NCBI GenBank assembly: GCA_027924645.1
Contig: BSBN01000241.1
Location: forward strand, 11,742,001 to 11,806,000
DNA: 64,000 nt
Direction of reading: 5' to 3'
Source of the DNA: Cunninghamia lanceolata
Lineage: Eukaryota > Streptophyta > Pinopsida > Cupressales > Cupressaceae
The position numbers and the translations under genes are program-made. This document shows positions 51,511 to 62,973 of the stretch, one piece after another; the first letter of the stretch is position 1; each line of letters starts with the position of its first letter. A model generated the notes under the pieces. The model saw nothing but the letters and a program-made list of their open reading frames with translations, was not told the DNA's origin and ran no database searches.

Positions 51511-54500
51511 AGGCCAAAAATAAAACCTTTTCACCTGATCCAATGTTTTATCCAACCGAAAGTGACCTCCTATTCCCCCACAATGTTTTTCCTTTATGAT
51601 GTTCTCCCTCATAGAACACCTAGGAACACATAATTGGCTACCTTTGAACAACAACCCTTGCTGCAACAAAAACTTAGAAAAATTAGAATGATAAGAGTCT
51701 GAAAACTGTGAACAAACTTCATATACCTCCTTGAAATCTTCATCATCTTGGTACATATGTTTGAGAGCATCAATCCCCACACTTTGCAACTAAATCTCTT
51801 GAACCATACACACCCTTCTACTCAATGCATATGCCACTTTATTGGCCTGCCCCTTCTTGTGTTTGATGGAAAAAGTATATGCTTGGAGTTGTTCAACCCA
51901 TTTCATATGCCTATGGTTGAGTTTCTCCTGTGAATTCAAAAAACTAAGTGCATGGTTATCAGTATAAACAATAAACTCTTTAGGCAAAAGATAGTGCCTC
52001 TACTTTTTCAAAGCTTGCACCATTGCATACAATTCCAAGTCATAGGTAGAATACTTTCTCTTAGCATCATTCATTTTTTCACTAAAGAAAGCAACTGGCC
52101 TACCTTCTTGACTTAAGACAGCCCCTATAGCAAGGTTACTAGCATCACATTCCACCATAAACAACTTGTTAAAGTTGGGTAAAACAAGAATGGGCTGTTG
52201 TGCTATTTTTTGTTTCAGAATTTCAAAAGAATCATTATTTGCCTTTGTCCAAGAAAACTTACATTTCTGCCCCCCTTTGATGGTATCCAAAATTGGTGCA
52301 CAAATATGACTAAAACCCCTTATGAACTTCCTATAAAATGTTGCCAAACCATGAAAACTTTTTACATCACCTGCTGTTTTAGGAGTTGGCCATGACAAAA
52401 TGGCCTCTACCTTGGCTGGATCCATCTTTAAATTGACTTGGGAGATGACAAAAACAAGATAGGTGAGTTCTTCCTTCATGAAGACACTCTTTTCCATGTT
52501 GATCATCAATTGTTCATCATGCAACTTCTTCAAAACCTGATCCAAATGCTGCAAATGTTCTTCCTTAGTCCTACTGAAAACAAGAATGTCATCAAGGTAC
52601 ACCACAACAAATTTGCCAATGAAATCCTTCAACACTTCATTCATGAGACACATAAAATTACTTGGGGAATTAGATAGACCAAATGGCATCACCAACCACT
52701 CATAAAGACCCTCATTTGTTTTGAATGTTGTCTTCCATTCATCCCCTTGCTTTATCCTAATTTGATGATACCCACTCTTAAGATCAATCTTTAAAAAGTA
52801 TCTAGCCCCTCCCAAACAGTCTATTAGGTCCTCAATCCTTGGCATAGGGAACCTATATCTTATAGTAATCTTGTTAATGGCTCTAGAATCCATACACAAC
52901 CTCCATTTACCATCCTTTTGAGGGGCTAGGACTGTTGGGACAGCACATGGGCTAAGGCTCTTTCTTACCAATCCCTTATCCAACAATTCTTGCACTTGCT
53001 TGGCAATCTCTTCATTTTGAGAAGGTGTCATCTTGTAGGCTGCTTTGTTTGGCAAAGTAGACCCTAGTATGAAGTCAATTTGATGGCTTATGTCCCTAAT
53101 AGGTAGAAACTCATTAGGCATTTCCTCTACCATGATACCCTTATAATTCTCTAACAATTGTTGCACCTCCTTAGGAACCTCTTCCTCACTAGGATCATGC
53201 AAATTAGGACTGTTTTTAGGCTTCAAAATCAGAGCATACCCTTGGGTTCCTTCCTCCTTGATGGTGTCTAGAAACTCTTTACCACTCACAATAATGACAC
53301 TTGACCCAACACTCTTCTCTATATTCTCATCTGGCAATGGATCCATACTATACTTCCTACCATTCTTGGTTATGATGAAGGAGTTAGTTTTACCATCATG
53401 TTGGGATTGAACATCATATTGCCATGGACATCCTAACAGCAAATGACAAGCATCCATGGGGATTATATCACACAAAATCTTGTCCTTATATTCCCCTATC
53501 TCAAATTCTACCCAAGATTGTTCATCTACCAAAACTTTTTGTCCCTTATTCAACCATGATACTTTATAAGGACTAACATGAGGAAGTCTTTTCAATTTCA
53601 ACATGTCTACCATTTCAATAGAAACCAAATTTTCAGTTGAACCTGAATCAACAATTACCTTGCAAATCTTACCATAGGCCTTGCATGTTGTCCTGAACAA
53701 TGTTTTCCTTTGAGGGAGTTCTTGTGTTTGAGGCACCTTCAACATGGTTCTCCTCATCATCAAACTTTTTCCTTCATGGATTGGGGCTGCACTTCCAATT
53801 GAAGAGTTAACACTTTGAAAATCTTCCTCTTGGATCAATTGATTCCTTCTCTCTCCTCCATTAGAGCTTGAGGCTTGCTTTTTAGGACATTTGAAGGCTG
53901 GATGTCCCACTTGGTTGCAATTGTAACACCTTCCAGTGAAGACATTAGGACCTCACCCTGGTCCACCAAATCTACCCCTTCCATTAGGTCTCCTTCCTAT
54001 AAAGCCTCCTCTAGAACCTGATTCTCCACTTTGTTCTTGGGAACTAGATTCCCCTTGACTTCTTTGGGACTAATTTATGCCTCCAAAACTGCCCCTACTT
54101 CTGAAATTTCTGCCACCTCTTCCTCTATTTTGTTGCTCACCTTTCCTCTTCAACTTCTCTTCAGCCCTCAATGCCATTTGAAAGCATTTATCCACGGTTT
54201 CAGGGGTTAGTATGCTGATTTCATCTTGGATATTAAACCTCAAACCATTTAAATACCTTGCCACTTTACCTTTTTCATCCTCCATGTATCCACAACGAAG
54301 AGAGAACTTGTGAAACTCCTCAGTGTAGGTGGCCACATCCAAATCTCTTTATTTGAGGTTTTGCATCTTCTTGTAGATCTGCACCTCATAGTCTGATGGA
54401 AGGAATTGGGACTTGATCCTCTCCAACATTCTACTCCATGATGAGATCATGCTCTTCCCATTGTTTACCCTCTCACCTTGGGTGTAATTCCACCATGTAA

Positions 54501-54939
54501 GGGCAGCACCTTTGAGTTTAGTTTTTGCAAACTTCACCCTCTTGTTCTCAAGAACTTCTTTGTATTCAAAGTAGTTATTTAGGGCCTCAATCCACTCCAT
54601 GACCTCATCATCATTCATCTTGCCACTAAACATTGGAATCTCCATCTGAGCCTCTGAAGAACCTTTGCCAATTGCCCTGATGGCTTCAAGGAAATGTTTC
54701 TGATCTGCAGGTACCTCTGCCTCTTCTTGGTCTTCTTCTTCCTCCTCTTTTTCTTCTTCTTCATCAGAACCTTCATCTATCCTCTTCCCTATTCTCAGCG
54801 CCTTCAACTCTACTTGGAGTTCTTCCTTGACTCCACTTTTGATCTTTTCTTCCATCTCCTTGAACTTCTTAACCACCTCAGTGGTCATCCCCTTTCGAGG
54901 CATGTTGCTAGCCTCTCGTTCACTCTCCTCTACTGACAT
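51511..54939 (-). pseudogene. Chromovirus gag-protease-RT-RNase H polyprotein (part 1)
   Basis: One continuous frame from ATG 54939 to the insertion at 51511. Order: Gag with an acidic run of Glu (about residues 60-75), capsid (WIEALNNYFEYKEV, AALTWWNY, SQFLPSDYE; YTEEFHKFSLRCGY), zinc knuckle CYNCNQVGHPAFKC (about 53928-53887), protease (VIVDSGSTENLVS, about 53665-53627), RT ([27 protein letters not shown]; active site YLDDILVFS at about 52600-52574), RNase H (CDASNLAIGAVLSQEGRPVA; TDNHALSFLNS) and the first part of the integrase zinc finger. Stops at 54349, 54070, 53953, 52000 and 51790 are the only breaks. Catalytic residues of all enzymes are kept. Part 2 lies at 42961-44172. Confidence 0.92.
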
Positions 54940-54973
54940 ATACCAGGTCTTACAAAACCAACAATAGAACCTT

Positions 54974-54990
54974 TTATGGCTCTGATACCA
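54974..54990 (-). other. Primer-binding site, initiator tRNA-Met type
   Basis: On the minus strand TGGTATCAGAGCCATAA starts three bases after the 5' LTR. The first 12 bases are the exact plant initiator-Met site. Confidence 0.92.
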
Positions 54991-54993
54991 CTA

Positions 54994-56435
54994 TGATGTA
55001 GAGGACTTAGGATAGGTTAAGGATACCTTCTTTTAACAAGACTTTCTCCCACACTCAAAACCCGAATTCAAGGATCATCTTGGAAAAGTGGGAACAACAA
55101 TAGGTTTTCTTGAAATCATCATGCTGAGGCTTTTTTGACATCCCATATGACACATTCCAATCATTGGCTAAGGTTAGACAGGCTTTAAGTTGGGACTTCC
55201 TTCTTTAGGCCACTAAACTCCTTATAGCCCTCGAAACAAGAATAGTCAACCATAACTCTTCACATAGATCTGTAGGATCAAATCTCAAACAATCCTAAGA
55301 TACCCATTTAGATTCCCTACAACATATCCCAAACTCGGTATGGGTTGTTTTGGACAATGTAGCCTAACCTATAGCCCCTCCTAGTAGCCTAGAGCCCCAA
55401 TTAGCCCTATTTTGTGAAGCAACCACCCTCAAATTTGATTATAATGCTTAACCAGTCATTTGGGCATCTCAAGTACATGGCAAAACTAAGGATTCTTCAG
55501 GTTTTGGGTCCCCAAAATGGACTACAACTGATTGGTCCTATGTTGTTTCCTTACTAGGCCTCTATGCAACACCTAACACATGAGAATGTTAGGTTTCTTT
55601 AACAAAACCTCCCTCTTCTCAGATCCCCTACCCAAATCTTATCATGAAACATGAAAATAGACCTAGAACAATCCATTCCATTGATCAAGAGTGAGTCAAA
55701 CCAGTGGAATGGAGAGAAAAGGCATAACTCCTACCAAAAACCCTAAGGTAGGGTTTAGTAACCCGATTTTAGAAAATAGCAGAGAATTCAAATGAAAAGA
55801 TGTTTCAAGACCTCCAATCACTTGAAACAAGAACTTAACTCATACCTCTAACTTCCCACAACCATTATCCTTATGATGTTTCCATACAGACGAGTACCAC
55901 GGGTAGGAACAACGAAAATATATAGAAATTTTACAGAAAACTGAGATTTCTCCACTTATTTCTCCTTCCAACTTATTGTCTTCTCTCTTCTACATTGTAA
56001 TGATCATGTTCAAGGATATATAAACCTATAGACACCTTGACAGACCTCTTGGAAGATATTTTTGGTCGATGGGAAGGTTCATAACTACTCTTCAACCATC
56101 GAACTGCCCTGTTTTGCTTTGAAACTGCAACTAATTACATGTTTTAACATAAGCATCGGTTGTTTTGAGGCTTGACAATGCCTTCAAACACCTTTACAAT
56201 GTAATTAAACTTTTGAAAAGGTCTAACACTCTTTGACACATGCCAAAAAGGCTTAATGTGTGATAATGTATGACTGTCCCTATTACAATATATGACTCTA
56301 TGACTGCCTCTTGCAACCATGGCATCTTGTGGACATAGTCCTTATTACAAACATGGAAAATGGTTTTTCAAAACCTTATTCATCACAAACAAAAATGAAC
56401 AAAACATGAACAAGTCTCCTTGGGCCCCTGCACCA
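54994..56435 (-). repeat. 5' LTR of nested chromovirus (1442 bp)
   Basis: Minus-strand start TGGTGCAGGGGCCC, end CTACATCA, directly followed by the primer site. It pairs with 41531-42938. Confidence 0.92.
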
Positions 56436-59085
56436 CCAGATAAGGAGTTGATAATCCATTTTGTTGCTAAAACAACACCCTGAATTCTCAAATCCTTCAA
56501 ACCCAATCCCCCCAATTCTTTTCCTAGATAGCACCATTCCCATCTGACCGAATATTTTTTTCCTTTTACCTTTACAATCTGACCACAGAAATTGCCTTAT
56601 AATTTTATGAATGACCTCAAATTGAAAATTGCAAAAAAGCCATATTGAAGAATAGAAAATGGAGTAGGCTGACAAAATCTTCTAACAAACTTGTAACCTC
56701 CCAGCTAGTGAAAGATACAATCTATTCCAACTTTTCAAATTCCTTTCATTTTTTGCAAAAATCTATTCCCGCATCATTTTTAATAAAGGACAAATGACAA
56801 AGGGGATGCCCAAAAACCTCACTTGTTTCATAGGGCCCCCCCAATGCCATTTACCATCACAAAGCCACTCTGGGGCACAATCCTCCCACACTAATAGAAT
56901 AGATTTAGATGGAGAGATTTTAGCACCTAAGGCAAGACAGAAGATATCTAGTCTTGCATCCAACCTGTTGTCAAGGTGATGCCATCTAGTTGTCCTTCAA
57001 TGAGCTCTATTCTTAGCAAGTAATGGAAGGCCTCTGAAGCAATGACAAAAAGGGTAGGGGCAAGAGGACAACCCTGTCTTATTGACCTCCCCATATCAAA
57101 GGGAGAGGATAAAACTCCATTAACCTCCACCTGAGCTGAGACATTTTTCAATAACATTTTTACCATATTACAATAGTGATCAGGAAACCCTATAGATTTT
57201 AACATCATTAGGACAAATGACCGCTCCACCCTATCATATGCTTTTCCAAAGTCTAAAAGTAAAATTCTAGCCTTTTGATTAGTTTCTTTGGCCTAGTATA
57301 ATGCTTCCCAACTAATGATCACATTTTCAAGAATGTACCTGCCTTTGATAAAACTTGTTGGGCGTTACTTATTATTCTTGGCAGAATTACCCTTAACTTT
57401 ATTGCCAACACTTTGGCAATAATTTTATATGAAACATTCAATAAGGTAATAGGTCTCCAATTTCTGATGTTTGCCTTGTCACCATCCTTGGGCAAAAGTT
57501 TAATGATTCCCCTATTTATTTATTTTCCCAATGTTTCATTCTCAGTAGCTTCCTTATAAAGATCAAATAGATCATCAACAATCCAAGACAAATTTGCCTT
57601 GTAAAATTCAATAGGCAACCCATCAGCCCCAGGAGACTTTCTATTATCCATAGACCTAATTACAGCCTTTATTTCATTTTTATAAATTTCAACATTGAGT
57701 TTTCTTTTCATTTCATCATCAACCTTTTCAATACATACCTTTTTGCAAAGTTCTTGAGCTTCATTGCATCCTTCCTTATTGTCTTCTGCCTTGAACATAT
57801 TTTCATAAAAGCCCCTGAAGGCTTCCAATATATCCTCTTTTTTCTCTAAACAATTTCCATTTTCCACCACTAGCCCTATTTTCTCTTTTATGTTTTTATA
57901 CTTAAGAAGGTTAAAAAAATATTTTGTGCCCTTATCCCCTGCCTCCAACCAGTGCAGTTTTGCTCTAATTTAGCACCCTAGGCTTTTTTAACCTACAATT
58001 TTCTCAATTTATGCTTTATTTCTCCAATACTTTCAATTAGTTCACCCTCATTAGGGTTTTATTGAATCTTCTCCTCTATCTTTAGGATTTCCTCCTATAG
58101 TAAATGTTCTTCTCTCCTTCTATCTAAAGAGTAATTCTTCCCAACTATCTAAAAAATAGATTTACATGAATTGATTAGTTTGTTCCAATATTGACATGCA
58201 CATTTATCCTTATAAAGAGACTTACATATAATTCTTAGGGAAATTATACCATTTGTATAGTCTTCATCCATCAAAAGCTCACAATTTAACTTGCAACTAC
58301 CTTATTTTTGAGTTTTAAACCTTTCTTCTTATTTTTTATATATTAAAACTGATTTTATAGGGTGATGGTCAAAGAGTGTATTTGGTATAACTTGCACCTT
58401 ATTCATGCCCTTTACATTCTGAAAATGGAATGTTTCTTTATCCACATAGAATCTGTCTAATCTGTTGTAAATTCTTCTATTTGCTTTTTGGCTATTGCAC
58501 CAAGAGTACCAAATTCTTTTACTATTCTTTTGCATGTCTTCTAGTGGATCCATCAATTTCAGTGTCTTTTTCATTATTTCCCAAAAAAATATCTCATTCC
58601 CTTTCCATTCATGTGAGTTGCCCCCTTGTTTATCCTCTTTCTGTTCAATCATGTTAAAGTCACCAACTATAACCCAAGACACCTTTGGAAGCTCGTTAGC
58701 CATCCAATTCCATAGCTTGGCCCTATTATAATACTCATTTAGGGCATATACCAAGTAAAATCCAATATCTATACCCTTTGCATCTAAAATGATCCATATA
58801 CATCTGTTACATGGGGATTACCCTACCTCCTTAAGATGCTTTTCCCATCTTCTGCTTAGGAGGATGGCATTGCCATCCCTACCCTTCTCATGTTTAGAGG
58901 CAAAGGAAATAGCATCCCTCCATATAAACCTGAAAGTGTTCTCCATCATAAAACCTACAGCCTTAACTTCCTAAATAAACATAATATCCATGTCTCTATT
59001 TTTTTACAGAAGTCCCTCACTACATATTTTCTCATCAAGGGATTCCAATCCCCTAACATTCCAACTAAAAAAATGAATTTCTTTC
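56436..59085 (-). pseudogene. LINE ORF2: endonuclease and reverse transcriptase
   Basis: The frame starts near 59085 with MKEIHFFSWNVRGL, the N-terminus of an L1-type APE endonuclease. The endonuclease continues with VIVGDFNMIEQKEDKQGG (about 58680) and ends FDHHPIKSVLIYKK (about 58370). RT begins near 57950 (DKGTKYFFNLLKYKN) with VIRSMDNRKSPGADGLPIEF, WRPITLLNVSYKIIAKVLA, a motif-A region LLLDFGKAYDRVE (about 57270) and GRSIRQGCPLAPTLFVIASE (about 57080). The block that should carry FADD is missing at about 56968, where DGITLTTG is followed directly by LDIFCLALGAKISPSKS. The frame then runs to the chromovirus insertion. It also has many stops. Confidence 0.85.
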
Positions 59086-59099
59086 ATCAGAGACTGAAG

Positions 59100-61220
59100 T
59101 TAGGTGGAGTTAGGTTTGCTTCTAGTGTAAATTCTATCAAAACACTTAGGGACCTGCTCATCTTTTCCTTTTTTACCAAGTTTAACAAATCTATTTGTCT
59201 TGATCATGTTCTTCCTTTTCTTACCTTCCTCGTCTATTTTGTCTACCTCGTCTTTATCCTTTAATCCTTCTTTTTCATTTTTTGATTCTACATTTCCACC
59301 TTCTAAAACAGGGTTTGCCTTCATGCAACTTAGCTTGAGGACATCCATAGCCACACCTTGGGGTCAGTTGCTCTTTTTTTTAATTCTTCCTTCAATGAAT
59401 CTAGCTTGTTTCTCTGGTCAGCTATCTCTCTAATTTTGTCTAATGCCAATTCTTGAGCATTTTTCCTCCTTCTAACAGTTATAAAACTGTCAGAAGAGAG
59501 ATGATCCTACCTTATGGCAAGAGAATCAGTTACTTGATTTTCTTTATTGCCTAGGGCCAACCCAACCTCCCCCTCACTTTTATTTTGGTTTGTTTGCGTT
59601 TCATTTACTTGGGATTCAAAACAAGGGTTGTCAACCATTATGTCATCTTCTATAGTGTCATCAAAAAGGTCCTACAAATCAAGGTGCGAGCTTAGAGCCC
59701 TTCCCGTAACAGATTGGACTCATGTGCGGTCGCACTCTCAAAAATACTCTGTCACCCATAGAGAAACTTCGGTCTGTCCTCTTAGCATCGGCATACTTCT
59801 TCTGCCTGTCCTGTGCCTCCTGAAGTCTCTGTCTAATCTGTTTGACCTGCTGTTCCATATTCTAAACTATCTCTGGACTAATGGCCGTTCTGTCCTCTAT
59901 TCGATCCCAACTCAATGGTGTTCTGCATGGTCTGTCGTATAAATCCTGGAAAGGAGGCATACCCAACGAGTTGTGATGCCCATTATTGTAGGCGAACTCA
60001 ACTAGATACAGGTACTCCTCCCATCTAAAGTGAGCCCAGGTTGTCTTCCTGAGTACTATCTAAACAACAATCATCTAGAGTTTTTTTTATCCTTGCATCA
60101 AAGGGAAAAACAAGGCCCCTGATCAAGTTGGATTCGCCTTCCTTTGGAGGCTTTCTAATACAATCAACATCCTCATTGTTGACCAAAGGGTCATTTTAAC
60201 TTTTTATATGTTTCTCACCCAATGAGGAAATAGTCTCAGACCTAGCATGCATGTGGGAGCCAACCCCAGAGTCATTCCCCAACCCAACGGAGGCACCTTG
60301 GCCAAGGAAACTATTTAATTCTTTTTCATTAGTTTCAAATTCTAGATCATCCTTTTTTATTTTTCCTATTCAAAATTGGGCAATCCCTTTTCTGATGTCC
60401 ATCCATTTTGCATAAAAAGTAGGAGTTAAGCCCCCCAACCCCATAATTTCACACTCAAGAGTTTTGTTATCCCAAGTCACTTTTATAATTTTAGGTATCT
60501 TCACCCCTGTGTTAAAGGCAATAAGTAATCTTGCATCCATGTGTAGCAGTGTTGCTCTAGTTTCATCAACTTTAATTATTTTTCCAAATGTTTTGAGTAT
60601 TTGAGGCAGAAAACCCCAAAATTGAGCAAGTACATTCTTAATTAGAATCCATCTAAGAATTGAATAGAATTATATTTCCTTATGCAAAGTTTAAGGTGCC
60701 TAAGGAAAATCCTTAAACAAAGCAGGGCCTATATTCCAAAAGTTTTTTCTATTACTCTTTTCTACATGTTATGGTTCCTAAAGAATATAACAAATATGCC
60801 ACTATGTATCATTCTATAAAATGAGTAATGAATTCCAATCTTTTTTCCCCATATAGCAGTTAGCCAATTATCAAAAAAAATTCTTGAAGGTATTTTGTTA
60901 ATATTAATACCAGTAAAGAAAACCACAACATTTTTCAATCTATTTTCTTCATTTCTTAAATCCTTAAGCATGACTTCATTAGGACACAAGGAAACCTTCC
61001 TTGACAGAGAGCAGAACTCGCCTTGTTTTTTCTCTCTGACCTGGCTTCTCGTTCTCCCTTCTTCAGAGACTCCACTGTCAGCTCCAAATGGATGCCGGAT
61101 CGAGAAGCCACATTTTTCTGTCAGTGCTTCGGCATTGTTAGACTTAAGGGCTTCTCTATAACTTCTGCTATTTTCCCCTTGTTTACCTAACTCAATTTCT
61201 AGTTACTTCTCATCAAGTTT
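59100..61220 (-). pseudogene. LINE ORF1 (nucleic-acid binding, zinc knuckle), interrupted
   Basis: Reads GKQGENSRSYREALKSNN near 61190, then VVVFFTGININKIPSRIFFD and NWLTAIWGKKIGIHYSFYRM (60920-60810), matching the DUF4283-type domain of plant LINE ORF1. A knuckle-like FCKMDGHQKRDCP lies near 60385-60425 after several stops. A charged tail (60300-59110) ends at TAA 59100, just upstream of ORF2 in the same phase. A foreign 0.36-kb piece sits at 59665-60027. The start codon is not certain. Confidence 0.78.
59665..60027 (-). pseudogene. Gypsy integrase fragment inside LINE ORF1
   Basis: On the minus strand it reads RWEEYLYLVEFAYNNGHHNS, PCRTPLSWDRIEDRTAISPE, KYADAKRTDRSFSMGDRVFL and a GPF end. 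This is collinear with 25255-25620 of the other chromovirus and closely similar at DNA level. It stops abruptly on both sides; the LINE sequence resumes (NLGSL on the right, FDDTIEDD on the left). It has no LTR, no visible duplication and is out of phase with the LINE frame. Confidence 0.85.
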
Positions 61221-61300
61221 TAAGCCTACACAATAAATGTGAAAGCCTGCATGACACAGACTCAGCCGACATCCACACATCCACACACCGAGGTTGACAC

Positions 61301-62152
61301 TAGGGTGATTCCAGAACAAGGGTGGGAAAGAAGTTTAAAAAAATACTTTTATATTTTCCTATGTTTCTCAATGCAACAAAAAAGGTTCTGAAAAAATACA
61401 ACAAAAAAATTCAAAAAGAACACCAACAAGCAACTTATACTGCCCAATACAACTGAAGAACAAAGAAGGATTCCAAAGTAGGGAGAGGACCCAAACAGGA
61501 TGCTCATGGAGGATCACAGACAAACCCTCAAGCATCCTCTGGGCCTCTCCAAGATGTCAATCCTTAATTCCTTTATAGTAAAGTCATTCCTACAAATAAA
61601 TAAATAATATACTTATTTATCAATAATCATACTATCAAACAAATATTCAAATTATTCATATATGGACTCAAATTTCTCATTATTATATTTTACAATCACA
61701 ATCTGTTAATATGATAGGAAAATAAAGATTAATTCATTTTATCCCTTTAACTACCTCTAAGTCCTTCCCCTTCAATCCTCCATATTCCAACAAAAATCCT
61801 TTAAAATACACAAACAAAACATAATCATTTTATAATTACCCCCCTTCCTCAAATTCATTTGGCATATTTCTCCAAACAAACAAATCCACACAAACAATTT
61901 AAATCTAAGAAAATTAAATACAGTCTCCATCCTCCTTTCTCCTCCCTCTAATTCCTTTCTCTCTCACCATTCCACCTTATTACTCCAAATAAGCATACAC
62001 AAACAAAATTTTCAACTATTAAACATTTATACACCATTTTTTGTTAAATATTAATTATAAAAAGACATGTATTTATGGTTTATTATAAAATATTGACGTA
62101 AAATTTTACATTGAAAATTATAATAGAAATGTAATCAACATTACTAATAATT
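61301..62152. other. AT-rich spacer right of the LINE
   Basis: The first 250 bases may be LINE 5' UTR (there is no boundary mark). The remainder is low-complexity AT-rich DNA with pyrimidine runs; nothing recognised. Confidence 0.4.
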
Positions 62153-62412
62153 GCCCCACTCTTGGTCTGTCTACAAATTTTGTGTAGCATCTGGTATCTT
62201 TAGTTAGACATTCTCTCTCATTGTGTGAGGTGACTTTGGTTGAGGTGAAATGTGAGGATATCCCTTTCCTTTCTTCTCAGTTTAAGGATTCAAATAATGG
62301 TGTGACCTAGACAATTGTTTAAAGAAAGAAGAGAGGTCTTTCTAAATTTGAATCAAAATCTCATACCCAAGCCAAGGGTGTTCAGATTGCCTTGCTTTAC
62401 CCTTAATCAAAA
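62153..62412 (+). pseudogene. Short coding relic, possibly retroelement
   Basis: One frame stays mostly open: SLVRHSLSLCEVTLVEVKCE, then DIPFLSSQFKDSNNGVT, a TAG, TIV, a TAA, then RKKRGLSKFESKSHTQAK. Both inner stops are single changes from common sense codons. The basic RKKRG tail after a T-V pair resembles the ORF1 tail of LINEs, but no family is certain. It ends at TAA 62410-62412. Confidence 0.3.
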
Positions 62413-62528
62413 ATATTACTAATAATTCCAAATTGATCATTCATGTTCCTCATATATACTTTCTTCTTATAAATACACAAATACCAAAACATGGATGAAG
62501 AATCTAATTAAGTTACAATAATGATATA

Positions 62529-62971
62529 GGGGAAAGGGGCTAGTTGCCACCCACGCCCCAATAACCGCTATGTTTGTAATCACTTGACCCCCCAATTAAA
62601 TTTTTAAAAAGAACCAATACATGTAAAATACCAACCTAATAAATTAACACAAATGCACCAATACATGTTCACAACTCCAATAAATTAACCAATGAAATTA
62701 AGACAAGTGCACAAATGTGATGGCGAGCGGTTACTGGCACATCGTTGTGCATGTATGGGGCAACATGTTAAAATGACACTTTTTCGACCCATGTGCACAT
62801 AACACATCATACAATGAAATGTATAAGTACCCAAAAGTTGAAAGAATAGCTTTAAGCTCTTTGGTCGTATACGGAGAAACCCAGAAAAAATCATCAAAAT
62901 CCGTCTGATATGTCTAGCTATGAGCTTGATGTGCGTGAAGTTAGGGTGGGCGGCTACTGGCCCCTCTCCCC
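62529..62971. mobile_element. Small terminal-inverted-repeat element (443 bp, MITE-like)
   Basis: GGGGAAAGGGGCTAGTTGCC (start) pairs with the reverse complement of the end (GGGGAGAGGGGCCAGTAGCC): 21 of 25 bases match including the next five. TA stands on both sides (62527-62528 and 62972-62973), as for Tc1/mariner-type insertions. A related word, CGGTTACTGGC, occurs inside near 62729. There is no transposase; the open frame over it (62685-63071 minus) is not a gene. Confidence 0.7.
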
Positions 62972-62973
62972 TA

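Larger units (their letters stand above)
41531..56435 (-). mobile_element. Ty3/gypsy chromovirus inserted in the LINE
   Basis: LTRs 54994-56435 (5') and 41531-42938 (3') in minus orientation start TGGTGCAGGGGC and end CTACATCA. The primer site, gag-pol and chromodomain are in order. Flanks CTAGG (41526-41530) and CCAGA (56436-56440) look like a 5-bp duplication with two transitions. The LINE ORF2 is continuous when the element is removed. A second LTR element (44178-51510) is nested in its integrase. The interior without that insert is about 4.7 kb. Confidence 0.92.
39650..61300 (-). mobile_element. L1-type LINE, split by a nested chromovirus
   Basis: Minus-strand ORF1 (about 61220-59100) and ORF2 (about 59085 down to 40000) form a plant L1-type LINE. 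ORF2 is interrupted from 56435 to 41531 by an LTR element. The RT C-terminus to the right of the insertion and the zinc-domain part to the left are continuous apart from the 5-bp duplication. Without insertions the element is about 6.4 kb, normal for plant L1. The 3' end near 39650 is approximate; no poly-A tail (poly-T on the plus strand) or flanking duplication was found. Confidence 0.85.

Noticed and set aside
53881..53945. Separate zinc-knuckle gene
   Set aside because: It is in the same phase as the Gag before and the protease after it; it is one domain of the polyprotein.
54694..54936. Plus-strand frame rich in Phe and Leu
   Set aside because: Antisense to the acidic Glu run of the chromovirus Gag.
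59690..60060. Possible domestication of integrase in a LINE fusion protein
   Set aside because: The integrase piece is out of phase with the LINE frame on both sides and ORF1 is full of stops.
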